From assembly GCA_000964245.1 (NCBI GenBank), contig LANB01000001.1:3475501-3539500 (forward strand): a DNA stretch of 64,000 nucleotides, in the 5' to 3' direction. The DNA is from Cellvibrionaceae bacterium 1162T.S.0a.05. Its GTDB lineage: Bacteria > Pseudomonadota > Gammaproteobacteria > Pseudomonadales > Cellvibrionaceae. The position numbers and the translations under genes are program-made. This document shows, one piece after another, positions 35,129 to 43,772 of the stretch (positions are counted from its first letter, which is position 1; every line of letters starts with the position of its first letter). Below the pieces are notes generated by a model. That model saw only the letters and a program-made list of their open reading frames with translations, made no database searches and was not told where the DNA came from.

Positions 35129-37150
35129 ATGGAAAATCTTTTTAAACATTGTATTGTTAGTTTTTTAATCTTCTTATTTCCCTCTCTTGCTTTTGCCCAA
35201 AACCCGACGCCAGATGTTATTGACTTTGTTGATGCAAGCGTTGTAAACCAGACTTTATGTGTTAGTTCGGGTTATGGGCAGCCCGTAGACCTTTATCAGG
35301 ATGGTGTCGCTGATACCTATGTGGTATTCAGCAATTTAGAAGGTCAAATGGTTTTTACCCCTGAGGGGAATGGCAGTGCTAAAGAACTGTTTTTCAGTTT
35401 TATCGATAACAATTGTGGTGGATCGGCGCCTTATTTTGGTAAAGGCCGTGTTCTGATTCGCTTTGTTGATATGCTGGCTCCGGGCTTCGTTGGAAATGAT
35501 CCAGCAACCTGGACGTATACGAAGGTTCCCGCTTTGGATTTAGCGACAGGGCATGATTTTTGTGCGGATGCTAACGATACCAATCCCTATTTACAGGTGC
35601 GTGCTTACCGGAATACTGGCGGTGGTGAATTAATTGCGTCGAGTGACGGGTTTAGCCATAGCTTCAGCGATCCAATTGGAATCGGCGAGTTATTTATCAC
35701 CTCCGATTTTTGTGAGAATACCCTCAATGATTTAATTCTTTATGATGCTGAACCAGGCCAGGGCAATAACGACCCACGGCCTGCGGTATCCATTTTAATG
35801 GACACATCCGGCAGTATGAATTGGTCTCATGAGGGCAACACCAATGTGCCGGTTGAGCAGCGACGAATCACGCTTGCCAAAAATGCCGTGGAACCCTTCC
35901 TGCTGTTAATGAACGATCATTACGACGGCGTCGCTGATTTTGGCGTGGCAGCTTTTCCTAACCAGGCATCCGGTGGTTGTACAGCCAATGTTGAACGGCC
36001 CATGGCGCTCGTGAGCAACTCGGCGATTAACGACACAATCAACAACGTCTTGCCTGGTTTACAGGTCGGTGGCAATACGCCCTTGTTGGCAGGTATTGCT
36101 GAAGCCGCCGCGATGTTCAGTGATCAAACTGAGCGCGCAATTGTTTTGTTAAGTGATGGCTATCATAACTGCCCTGGATCAGCCTCACCTGGTGATACAG
36201 ATGTTGTCAATTTAATCTCTGCCTTAAACCAGGATGGCGTTGTCCTCAGTGCAATTGGCTTTGGTCGCCCGAGTGATGTTGACCACCCCTTGCTGGAGGC
36301 ATTTTCGCAACAAACGTCCGGTGAATTCTACGATGTGACTGAAGCAGGTTTTGACCCCTTTAATTGGGACCCGGCGGTCGCCTTGCAGGAAACCTACAAA
36401 AATATTGCAGTTGATGCCCTGGGCCTTGAAAGCATTGTTGACCCGATTGACAGCATTCGACCCAATGAAAAGCGCAGTCATGCAATTAGCCTCTCGGCTT
36501 ATGAAAACAAGGTCACCTTCTTTACCAGTTGGGCCTGTGAGCGCGCACAGGTGAAAGTGAGCCTGAGGGATTCGCACGGCAAGCTTGTTACCAGTAAAAC
36601 CAAAGGGGTTCGTTTGCATGCAAACAAAAACTACTGGCTTATGACGTTGGACAGTCAAGCACTCGCTAATCGTGTGACTTCGACGCCCTGGCTCTTGCAG
36701 GTAGAAAGTGGCGATCTCTGTGGCTCCGAAAAGATGAGTTATCAATACAGCGTGTTGGGGCAGTCGGACTTGAAAATGCAGGCAATTGCGCACGCCGAAG
36801 TGTTTCGGCCCGGTGTCCCTGTTACCTTGCTCGCAAAATTAAGTTCCAGGGATGGGGCAATCAAGGGGCAGAAAGTCATGGTTGAAGTCGTTGGTAAACG
36901 CGAAAAAGATATTCAAACCTGGTGGTTGCGCGATGATGGCCGTAAGGGCGATGCACTTGCCAATGATGGGGTCTATACCTTTATTCTCGAAGAAGGTCAC
37001 AAAGAGACCGGAACCTACACCTATAACTTTATGGTGCAAGGTCAGGATCATCGCAAGCAGGTATTTGAACGCTATGTACGGCTGAAGCAAAGCTACGGAG
37101 AATGGAAAAAAGCGGAGGAGCCGAAATTGAAAATACGCAGCGCTAAATAA
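35129..37150 (+). CDS. Secreted von Willebrand factor A (vWA) domain protein
   Basis: The start is set at ATG 35129 with AAAAAGGA eight bases upstream; an earlier in-frame ATG at 35024 would bury the signal peptide. About 673 residues. The signal ends LAFA|QNP. The first 200 residues are an Asn/Asp-rich domain with several Cys. The vWA domain begins VSILMDTSGSMNWS, carrying the MIDAS DxSxS, then TPLLAGIAEAA and VLLSDGYHN. The C-terminal region (about 560-660) has LRDDGRKGDALANDGVYTF, a calcium-loop-like sequence inside a beta-rich domain. The role is probably metal-dependent adhesion or binding outside the cytoplasm. The gene stands alone and ends in a strong terminator. Confidence 0.8.
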   Translation: MENLFKHCIVSFLIFLFPSLAFAQNPTPDVIDFVDASVVNQTLCVSSGYGQPVDLYQDGVADTYVVFSNLEGQMVFTPEGNGSAKELFFSFIDNNCGGSAPYFGKGRVLIRFVDMLAPGFVGNDPATWTYTKVPALDLATGHDFCADANDTNPYLQVRAYRNTGGGELIASSDGFSHSFSDPIGIGELFITSDFCENTLNDLILYDAEPGQGNNDPRPAVSILMDTSGSMNWSHEGNTNVPVEQRRITLAKNAVEPFLLLMNDHYDGVADFGVAAFPNQASGGCTANVERPMALVSNSAINDTINNVLPGLQVGGNTPLLAGIAEAAAMFSDQTERAIVLLSDGYHNCPGSASPGDTDVVNLISALNQDGVVLSAIGFGRPSDVDHPLLEAFSQQTSGEFYDVTEAGFDPFNWDPAVALQETYKNIAVDALGLESIVDPIDSIRPNEKRSHAISLSAYENKVTFFTSWACERAQVKVSLRDSHGKLVTSKTKGVRLHANKNYWLMTLDSQALANRVTSTPWLLQVESGDLCGSEKMSYQYSVLGQSDLKMQAIAHAEVFRPGVPVTLLAKLSSRDGAIKGQKVMVEVVGKREKDIQTWWLRDDGRKGDALANDGVYTFILEEGHKETGTYTYNFMVQGQDHRKQVFERYVRLKQSYGEWKKAEEPKLKIRSAK

Positions 37151-37175
37151 AATATCCACACGCGTTTTTCCAAAC

Positions 37176-37203
37176 AAAAGGCACTGCTAGCAGTGCCTTT
37201 TTT
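37176..37203 (+). terminator. Intrinsic terminator of the vWA gene
   Basis: A near-perfect dyad, AAAAGGCACTGCT / AGCAGTGCCTTTT, followed by more T residues (TTTTTTATT). Stem of up to 13 pairs. Confidence 0.8.
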
Positions 37204-37352
37204 ATTGCCGAATCTATCACCAGTTTAATTCTGGCCCTTTTTAAAACAGAGTGCTTATCTTCGCGCATTAAAGGACTTAAAATAATGTTTTTTTAATGTA
37301 TGCCAACATTTTGTAAATCGGGGCTGCGAATAAGAGTGAGGAGGAGTGCGAC

Positions 37353-38018
37353 ATGACAAAATCAATCGTTGTTACGGGTGCCAATAGGGGAATAGGTCTG
37401 GAGTTTGTCAAACTCTATTGCCGTCGTGGAGACAAGGTGTACGCGGTTTGCCGTCAATCCAGTGCGGCATTGGCAGAGACCGGTGCGGACATTATTGACG
37501 GGGTGGATGTTGGTAGTGAAGCTTGTGCCGCGCGTTTGCGTGAGGGGCTAGCGAATGTTCGTGTGCAGCTATTGATCAACAACGCCGGCATTTTGCGGGA
37601 CGAAAAACTGGGGGAATTGAACTACGCAACAATTGAAGATCAATTTCATATCAATACACTCGGCCCGCTTCGGGTCACAGAGGCACTGCTGGATAACCTG
37701 GAAGAGGGCGCAAAAATCGCACTGATTACCAGTCGAATGGGGTCAATCGCTGACAATAGCTCCGGCGGCCGCTACGGCTACCGCATCTCCAAAGCAGCCT
37801 TGAATATCGCCGGGGTTTCGCTGGCTCATGACCTTAAGCCTCGCGGTATTGCAGTGGCGCTACTTCACCCGGGTTATGTTGCCACCGATATGGTTGGAGG
37901 CAGGGGGGATATTAGTCCTGAGCTTGCTGCTGAAAGACTCGCTGCACGTATCGATGAATTAAACCTCGGCAACTCGGGCAGTTTTTGGCATTCCAATGGT
38001 GAGTTGTTACCCTGGTAG
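37353..38018 (+). CDS. SDR-family oxidoreductase, short form
   Basis: 221 residues, GAGGAG upstream. TGANRGIG is at residues 8-15, NNAG near 74, the catalytic Ser in LITSRMGSIAD and YRISK (YxxxK) near 146. The tail AARIDELNLGNSGSFWHSNGE matches C-factor/CsgA-like and YbbO-like short SDRs common in gammaproteobacteria. Soluble NAD(P)-dependent enzyme; substrate unknown. Single gene. Confidence 0.83.
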   Translation: MTKSIVVTGANRGIGLEFVKLYCRRGDKVYAVCRQSSAALAETGADIIDGVDVGSEACAARLREGLANVRVQLLINNAGILRDEKLGELNYATIEDQFHINTLGPLRVTEALLDNLEEGAKIALITSRMGSIADNSSGGRYGYRISKAALNIAGVSLAHDLKPRGIAVALLHPGYVATDMVGGRGDISPELAAERLAARIDELNLGNSGSFWHSNGELLPW

Positions 38019-38228
38019 TGGCGCTCATCGTTGTAAAACCCTGTTAAATCTTGCGCTGGTTAATTGAACTTGGCCATTCCTGGTGACACTATGTGCACGG
38101 CCCATTCATGTGGATGGGCTTTAGAGACGCTGAAATAAAACGACAACGTTTGTGAAAGACCTTTTGTGAATGTCATACAGGGTTCAGCAAACAACTTACA
38201 TAACATGTTCAAAAGAAAGGAGATCACA

Positions 38229-38588
38229 ATGCCCACACAACTTAAAAAAGCGCTGGTACTGATGAGTGCTATTACCCTGGTCACTGCCCTCGCAGCGTGC
38301 TCACAGAAGGATGAAGATAAAGCGACAGAAAGCTCATTAACCGAGAAAGCCACTTCAACCATGGAAGATGCCAAATCCAAAGCGAAAAACATCGCTGAAG
38401 ATTCCAAAGAGGCCTTATCAGAAGGTGTAGAAGCGGCCAAGGAAAAAGCCGTCGAAGTTAAAGACGCCGCATCTGAGCAGTTGGAAAATGCCAAGGATAA
38501 AGCGGGAGAAATGAAGGATACCGCTGTAGAGAAAGGTGAAGAACTTAAGGATAAAGGCGCAGAAATGTTGAAGAAACTCGAAAACTAA
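38229..38588 (+). CDS. Small LEA-like coiled-coil lipoprotein
   Basis: The start at 38229 has AAAGGAG upstream; a longer in-frame ATG at 38166 lacks one and would precede the signal. 119 residues. The signal peptide ends ALAAC (lipobox, Cys 25). The mature part is almost wholly Ala/Lys/Glu in 11-residue-like repeats (KSKAKNIAEDSKEAL, AAKEKAVEVKDAASEQ, KDKAGEMKDTAVEKG). This amphipathic helix pattern is shared with LEA group 3 and apolipoprotein-like stress proteins. It may protect the envelope under osmotic or drying stress; that is inference from composition. Confidence 0.7.
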   Translation: MPTQLKKALVLMSAITLVTALAACSQKDEDKATESSLTEKATSTMEDAKSKAKNIAEDSKEALSEGVEAAKEKAVEVKDAASEQLENAKDKAGEMKDTAVEKGEELKDKGAEMLKKLEN

Positions 38589-38634
38589 GCGCGAGTTCGT
38601 ATGGGCTCTGGAGCTTGTGCTTGTGGCAATGGGT

Positions 38635-39534
38635 TTAAATTGCGATGAGCTTCCAGAGCCATACACTTCCCAGAGAAAACAGCAGGCTGTAACCCACAAT
38701 ACTTGCTGAAAGCCTGGGCGCAAGGTTATGAGACACCGCCAGCGCGCCCGCAGAAATCATGGCTGGCATGGCAGCTTCCAGCACGACCACCAGAGCCACA
38801 AACCCTTCCGTCCCCGTCAACGTTAAAACAGTCAAAGCAAACGCGGGTTTCAACAGCAAAATAATGCTTAAAGCCAGGCTCAGGGGCAAGAGCTGGTTGC
38901 GCTCGGGTTTGAGTTGCCACTGCAATCCCACGGCAACCATCACAACGGGGACTAATGTACCGGCGAGGCGCGTCAGCACGTCGTTGATCCAACCCGGGTA
39001 GGGCAATAAGCGCAGCGCAAAAGCCGCGAGCAAGGCAATAAATGGCGGGAAGCGCAGAATTTTAGTGAATAGCGCCAGATTAATTTTATTGTTTGTCCCG
39101 GAGCATAACGTGGCGACTGCAATCCCAAAAGTATTCAGGGCGATAAACGTTCCCAGTTGATCATAGAGAATGCCGTAAGGAATGGCTTCCGGCCCGAGGT
39201 GTGCTTCGAGAAGGGGAATACCCACGAAAGAGGTGTTGCCCAGCACGCACACCAGCAGCATGGCGCCCAGCATATTGCGGGACCAGGCAAATACTCTTGC
39301 ACAGAGCAACACGAGCCCGGTGGCAAAAATCATAACCAGCCAGGACATAATGATCGGCAACAAGGCTTTGCTGTCCAGATCCAGAGCGGGAATTTCTTTG
39401 AGTATTAGAGCCGGCAGCGCAACATAAATAACATAGTTGTTAAGAATATTTGCCGCATTGTCAGGGAAATTTTTGCTGCGCTGAAATAACAGGCCAAGGC
39501 ACAGGCAGATAAATACAAGCAGGAGGTTGGTCAC
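38635..39534 (-). CDS. AEC-family (auxin efflux carrier-like) transporter
   Basis: 299 residues with about ten hydrophobic helices in a 5+5 layout. N-terminal block RSKNFPDNAANILNNYVIYVALPALIL and the central NTSFVGIPLLEAHLGPEAIPYGILYDQLGTF (with the conserved Asn/Gly-Pro region) match bacterial AEC proteins, which move malonate, auxin-like or other organic acids across the inner membrane. It sits 104 bases downstream of the adaptor cassette on the same strand but shows no functional link. A long hairpin at 38599-38664 lies at its 3' end. Confidence 0.85.
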   Translation of the reverse strand: MTNLLLVFICLCLGLLFQRSKNFPDNAANILNNYVIYVALPALILKEIPALDLDSKALLPIIMSWLVMIFATGLVLLCARVFAWSRNMLGAMLLVCVLGNTSFVGIPLLEAHLGPEAIPYGILYDQLGTFIALNTFGIAVATLCSGTNNKINLALFTKILRFPPFIALLAAFALRLLPYPGWINDVLTRLAGTLVPVVMVAVGLQWQLKPERNQLLPLSLALSIILLLKPAFALTVLTLTGTEGFVALVVVLEAAMPAMISAGALAVSHNLAPRLSASIVGYSLLFSLGSVWLWKLIAI

Positions 39535-39638
39535 GGGGGGTTAACAGCCTATCGAACGACGCGAGCGGGGAATTATCGCAGACCCCAGGCATGGCAGCAA
39601 ATTCAAACTTTTTTAATTGCGGCGTTGTTATTGCGGTT

Positions 39639-40418
39639 TCAAGCCGATTCTTTACCGAGTAGCACGCCGGGAATTTGTGGAGTTCCAACCCATTGCGCAA
39701 TGGCATTGTAATTGCGCCCGATTTTCTGCAGGGTTTCAGCGCCCTGTTTACTGACTTTGTAGACTTTTGAGAGCGTATTGTTGCCGTCGTTCAGTTTATT
39801 AAAAAAGGCTTCTACCTTCTTTAACACCGGGGGAAGTTCCTCTTTCTTTTTGGCTTGTTGAAGTTTGGATACCTCTTGCTGTAGGTCTTCAATGGCTTGT
39901 AAAGCACTCTCCAGCTCTTCCTTGCTGGTATCGTCCGGCGCATTGTTTTTTAATTCGTTCTCAAGCTCCTGAGCCCCTTGCTGTAAGCCTTGAATGTTTT
40001 GATGAATTTCGGTGGTGATAATATTTTCAATACTTAAATTGACCGTGACATTCACCTGGTTGTTAAGCTGCGCATTATTAGGCATTGACCTGTGATTTTG
40101 TTCAGGGAAGCTCTCAGGAGAGGTGTTCGGGCTCACAGCGTGTTGTGCAGCCCCTGTGTTATTCGTTGGGAGTGGTCTCAGCTCCGCTAAAATATCTTCC
40201 ATTTCAAAAGCGTAGCGCGTTTTTATATCCAGGGCCTCTTGTGCACTGATCTTTCGTCGTTTCTCCTGCTTAATTAATTCATTGATGTTACCTGACAAAA
40301 CAATGATATCACTCAGCGTATCCTGGCCCAGTTGTTGGTGGGTCGCATAGCGGTAGAGTTGATCAGCCGCTTCTTTGAGTTTGCCGCTTTTGCACAGTAG
40401 GGTGATTTGATCGAGCAT
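39639..40418 (-). CDS. EAD-like adaptor protein with coiled coil and conserved tail
   Basis: 259 residues, no signal peptide. Residues 1-85 are all-helical: LDQITLLCKSGKLKEAADQL, then IVLSGNINELIKQEKRRKIS, then an LDIKTRYAFEMEDILAEL helix. This is the pattern of effector-associated domain 11 (ALxxL.., vILSxxxNELxxxxRxGxIS, then INxALLxLL). Residues about 120-200 form a coiled coil rich in Glu/Gln. The last 60 residues end YNAIAQWVGTPQIPGVLLGK, a tail I believe recurs in EAD-linked proteins of Bacteroidota and cyanobacteria. It is the last of four tightly spaced genes, 5 bases after the membrane gene. EADs bring partner proteins together through like-like contacts. The function here is unknown. 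Confidence 0.62.
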   Translation of the reverse strand: MLDQITLLCKSGKLKEAADQLYRYATHQQLGQDTLSDIIVLSGNINELIKQEKRRKISAQEALDIKTRYAFEMEDILAELRPLPTNNTGAAQHAVSPNTSPESFPEQNHRSMPNNAQLNNQVNVTVNLSIENIITTEIHQNIQGLQQGAQELENELKNNAPDDTSKEELESALQAIEDLQQEVSKLQQAKKKEELPPVLKKVEAFFNKLNDGNNTLSKVYKVSKQGAETLQKIGRNYNAIAQWVGTPQIPGVLLGKESA

Positions 40419-40423
40419 GGTTC

Positions 40424-41995
40424 TTATCTCGGAAGCGCGTATATTCTATAGAGAAGACGCATTTGTGAGGGAAGGTACCACATTGCACACAAGAGCAATG
40501 CGACGGTTGTAAACATAAGCCCGCCAGTTTCATGTGGATCGATGTTGAATAACCCTGACAGTAATAGCAAGAGCGAAAAAATAAATGCAAGCGGTAGGGT
40601 GACACTGGAGAGTAACCATAAAAAGCCGTGAATAACCCGTTTTTTTCTCGCTCGATACAGTGTCAATAGCGCAATAAAAGCGAAGAAAAAGACCAGCCCG
40701 AAGGCAAGTAAACCGATTTCATCGTCGCCCATGTGCCTGCTGGTTTGATCAATCACGGCAAACATCACGATCAATGCCGTTGTTGATAAAATGACAAAAA
40801 TTAAATTAATAAAGAAAGCCTTGATACCAAAGAAACTGCTTAGCGTGGCCGCAAGTGTTAGCGCAAGAATACTGGCGAATACAATTTGAACGAGAATAAT
40901 AACAAACTCGGAATCGAGGGCTGAAGTTTCCGATAAGTTGAACAACCATGGTGCTGAAGTGAGGTCTGTCAGTGTTCGAAAAAAACGTTGAGGTTCGTTT
41001 TTCTTTAGCTCAATCTTGCCATGACAGACGTCAACCAGGCTTGTGAATTCCGAGCTGAATAGTCGTTTCGCGATATTTTCAAGTATCACCCAGTTAATAA
41101 AATCACGATATTGTAAAAAGTTGCCATATTCATCCCGGTAGTAGTAGGCACTTTCATAATAGTTGTAGTCAGCGGTCTCGTATTCAATATACCGATGACC
41201 GTTAACAAGAATGGGGACATTATCTGTTCTTGCGAGGTTGGCTTCTTTATCGCTGATATTTGCAGTGAAAAATTGTTTGTAGAGAATCCAGAATCGGGGT
41301 TCCTCTCTGCGCAGTGCGACCGTCAATTCTGTACTAAGCCTTTCGAGGTTTCTAACGCGGCCAATCGATTGTTGTCGTTCTTCAGCGAGCAGGTTTTGAT
41401 CGGATAATTTATCCTTCAATTTATCCGATTCTTCTTCCATGCGCGCGATTCGGTTTCTACTTGTGAATTGCGCGTTATCGACTTCCTTTTTCGACGGTAG
41501 GGCTTTGAGTTGGTTTAAGGGAGAGAAACGGTCGATCCTCTCGGAAGAAGCCGCGACGACGCGGTAAATGTCTTCGTTAAAAATATAATCATAAGCGCGG
41601 TTGGCTGCATTCCAGCAGGGTAGACATGCACACGCAATAAATAGCACTAAAGATGCGATACACGTTAAGGTGTAACGATAGGGGAAGGAACTGGTTGATT
41701 TGCCAAAACTGCGCCAGATATTGTATTGGCTTTGGGAGTGCAACCAAATTCCGAGCCCAACACAACCAAACACCAGGGAAATATAGGAAATATAAAGTGG
41801 TACAAAAACAATTGTGGGCACCAGGGGAATAAAATAAATCAGTAATTCGAAAATGAGTAGGGTTGTTAAGGTATAAAACACCACGTGAACAAAGCGACTA
41901 GACCACAACAAAGGGTGGCGGGTCACCAGCCAGCCATCTATTCGGGTGAGAAAGCGGGGTGTCAGGAAGGCGAGTAATCTAAATAGCTTGTTCAT
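40424..41995 (-). CDS. Polytopic membrane protein, candidate permease partner of the adaptor-fused ABC ATPase
   Basis: 523 residues. Three hydrophobic helices lie near 30-135. A soluble region of about 240 residues follows, with a coiled coil (RIARMEEESDKLKDKLSDQN) and aromatic segments (YNYYESAYYYRDEYGNF). About five more helices lie between 360 and 510. This resembles an ABC-exporter or MacB-like layout, with a large extracytoplasmic domain between membrane blocks, but I recognise no family. Its ATG shares one base with the stop of the ATPase gene (41995), so the pair is translationally coupled and probably forms one complex. No signal peptide other than the first helix. Confidence 0.6.
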   Translation of the reverse strand: MNKLFRLLAFLTPRFLTRIDGWLVTRHPLLWSSRFVHVVFYTLTTLLIFELLIYFIPLVPTIVFVPLYISYISLVFGCVGLGIWLHSQSQYNIWRSFGKSTSSFPYRYTLTCIASLVLFIACACLPCWNAANRAYDYIFNEDIYRVVAASSERIDRFSPLNQLKALPSKKEVDNAQFTSRNRIARMEEESDKLKDKLSDQNLLAEERQQSIGRVRNLERLSTELTVALRREEPRFWILYKQFFTANISDKEANLARTDNVPILVNGHRYIEYETADYNYYESAYYYRDEYGNFLQYRDFINWVILENIAKRLFSSEFTSLVDVCHGKIELKKNEPQRFFRTLTDLTSAPWLFNLSETSALDSEFVIILVQIVFASILALTLAATLSSFFGIKAFFINLIFVILSTTALIVMFAVIDQTSRHMGDDEIGLLAFGLVFFFAFIALLTLYRARKKRVIHGFLWLLSSVTLPLAFIFSLLLLLSGLFNIDPHETGGLMFTTVALLLCAMWYLPSQMRLLYRIYALPR

Positions 41996-43263
41996 TATAT
42001 GTTTTCAAACAGGGTGCGGGTCGATTCACTGGTATCCCGGAAATAACTGACTTCCATATTGGCCTCGCTCAGAATTTTGATTAGTGCCCTGGCATCAATG
42101 TTGAGCCCACTTTTGATTAAGTAGTAGTGCCCGTGATTACTAAAGTCATTAATTTGATGTCGTAATAAAACTGCTCGAAGTTCTTCGGCGGAATTTTTAC
42201 AACTTAGCTCGAAGGTGTTGCATTGACGATTCTTGCCGAAATCCTGTGTTAGACCGTTGTAGGTGACTTCGCCAATGGAAGCGCTTTCTGTTGTATTCTT
42301 TTTAAGGAAAATTGTACGGTGAGAAATATTCTCCATTTCAAACAGGTGTTGAGAAGTGATCAACACCGAAACCGGGTTTTTGTGTGAGCTTGCGAGTTGC
42401 TCCAGGTCTCGTAGAAAAATAGCCTGCGCATTGATATCGAGATTTGCGAGAGGTTCATCCAGTATCAGTAATTTTGGTTTCCAGATAAGCGCGCGTGCGA
42501 GTTCAACACGCATGCAGGCACCGCCGCTGAGTTCGTGACAAGCTTTGTCCTGAAATTCACTTAAATTAAGGCGATGAATAATGTATTCCACTTCATCGAC
42601 ATTTTGTTTGCCTTTTATCCCCTTGATCGCAAGGCTAAAATGCAAATAGTCTTTTACCTTGCCTGCCCAGGGCTGAAGCGTCTGCGGAATGTAGGCGATG
42701 TTTTCTTTTACATCACGCCAATCAATATGTTTGCCGTTTGACTGTGTAAACAGGGGGTAGTGCAATTCGCCTGATTTGGCGAGATGTTCTCCAGCAATGA
42801 TTTTTATCAGTGTACTTTTACCACTGCTGTTTTCGCCGACGACGGCGGTAATCTCACCGAGGTATAAATCAATGTCGTATGGTTGCAAGGCAAAATCGTT
42901 TTCGCCATATTGGTAAGACAGCCCCTTCCCACAAAAAACTTTTTCCTTGTCGTGAGAATGCTGAATGAAGAATTGACGGGTTGCTTCAAAGCGTGTTCGG
43001 TAGTCCGTTATATCATCAGGTTGGGTTTCAAGTTTTCCCAGAATATTGTTGAGAATATCCTGAATTTCATTTTGCAAGTGATCGCTGGACTGGTTTTCTT
43101 CCTCTATGCGCGTTAAGTCCCAATTGACCTTGAGTGCGCGTTTTTTTAATTGGAGGTCGCTCGAATATTCGTTGGTAAGTTTTAGGAGTTTGTTCGCGGC
43201 TTCGTGGATATCACGGTTGATGAATGAGCGTACTTCATTGGCTTCGGTGACGAGTGCTTCCAT
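41995..43263 (-). CDS. ABC transporter-type ATPase with N-terminal helical adaptor-like domain
   Basis: ATG 43263 lies two bases after the stop of the small adaptor gene; a TTG at 43281 is a poorer option. 422 residues. Residues 1-90 are helical and polar (INRDIHEAANKLLKLTNEY, LKVNWDLTRIEEENQ) and resemble, more weakly, the EAD-like domains of the flanking genes. The ABC domain spans about 105-330: Walker A VGENSSGKST, Q-loop region YIPQTLQPW, signature LSGGACMRVELARAL (A replaces the usual Q), Walker B LLILDEPLANLD, H-loop ITSQH. The last 90 residues are a separate alpha/beta domain. All catalytic residues are present, so it should hydrolyse ATP. An energy source for the adjoining membrane protein is the simplest role. 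Confidence 0.78.
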   Translation of the reverse strand: MEALVTEANEVRSFINRDIHEAANKLLKLTNEYSSDLQLKKRALKVNWDLTRIEEENQSSDHLQNEIQDILNNILGKLETQPDDITDYRTRFEATRQFFIQHSHDKEKVFCGKGLSYQYGENDFALQPYDIDLYLGEITAVVGENSSGKSTLIKIIAGEHLAKSGELHYPLFTQSNGKHIDWRDVKENIAYIPQTLQPWAGKVKDYLHFSLAIKGIKGKQNVDEVEYIIHRLNLSEFQDKACHELSGGACMRVELARALIWKPKLLILDEPLANLDINAQAIFLRDLEQLASSHKNPVSVLITSQHLFEMENISHRTIFLKKNTTESASIGEVTYNGLTQDFGKNRQCNTFELSCKNSAEELRAVLLRHQINDFSNHGHYYLIKSGLNIDARALIKILSEANMEVSYFRDTSESTRTLFENI

Positions 43264-43265
43264 GG

Positions 43266-43574
43266 TCACGCCGCCTGACAAAGGTTTAGCAGTTCGTTTT
43301 TAATGGATTCCAATAGGTCCATCATGTCATAGAGCAGGGAGGTCACTTCATCCATGAACTCCTTGAAGCTGAGTTTGCGGCGTTTTTCGGCTTCCTTGAT
43401 CGTCGCGGCGCGGTTGCAATAAACAATGCATTCCTTGCGCCAGTCACTGTTCGTGCAGAAGTCGGTGACAAAATCGCAAAGACGATTGGCCGAGAGGGTA
43501 ATATCCTGGGATTTAAATAAATCCAGAATTTCGCGCTCTCTTTCCAGAATGTCACTGGTATTGGCCGCTGCCAT
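43266..43574 (-). CDS. Stand-alone EAD-like small adaptor protein (102 residues)
   Basis: 102 residues; AGGGAAA before the ATG. Entirely helical, with no signal or membrane segment. IVYCNRAATIKEAEKRRKLS aligns without gaps to IVLSGNINELIKQEKRRKIS of the last gene in the cassette: identical I, V, E, K, R, R, K and S. The preceding helix (LSANRLCDFVTDF) and the final LLYDMMDLLESIKNELLNL helix also fit the EAD11-type pattern. It is the first gene of the four and could nucleate assembly by binding the adaptor domains of the other two proteins. Cys is unusually frequent (five residues). Confidence 0.6.
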   Translation of the reverse strand: MAAANTSDILEREREILDLFKSQDITLSANRLCDFVTDFCTNSDWRKECIVYCNRAATIKEAEKRRKLSFKEFMDEVTSLLYDMMDLLESIKNELLNLCQAA

Positions 43575-43682
43575 TTTATTTCCCTGGGTTCTGATTCTTC
43601 TTGATTTTAGGGATTAGTCGTGCCCCGACTAAAGATTGTAAATTCATCCATGACGATTGACTAGTCCAGGGGGAATATTACC

Positions 43683-43772
43683 ATGTTGATAAAGGCGCCA
43701 AGCGGCAGTGACCACTATCACAACTCCGCACTGACACTTGAAAGAAAATACGTCGACTCAGTCTGCATGTGA
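43683..43772 (+). other. Leader frame or true start of the CheA-like gene (frameshift suspected)
   Basis: AGGGGGAA (about 43669-43676), the strongest ribosome site here, precedes ATG 43683. That ATG opens a 29-residue frame (MLIKAPSGSDHYHNSALTLE...) ending at TGA 43770-43772. The frame overlaps the start of the 364-residue CheA-like frame, which by itself has only a TTG at 43738 without a good ribosome site. Either a one-base shift near the GAAAGAAAATAC run splits one gene, or this is a coupled leader peptide. Confidence 0.45.

Noticed and set aside
38599-38664. Long hairpin between the LEA-like and AEC genes as a terminator
   Set aside because: The stem is interrupted, the loop is over 30 bases and no T tract follows; partly coding sequence of the AEC gene.
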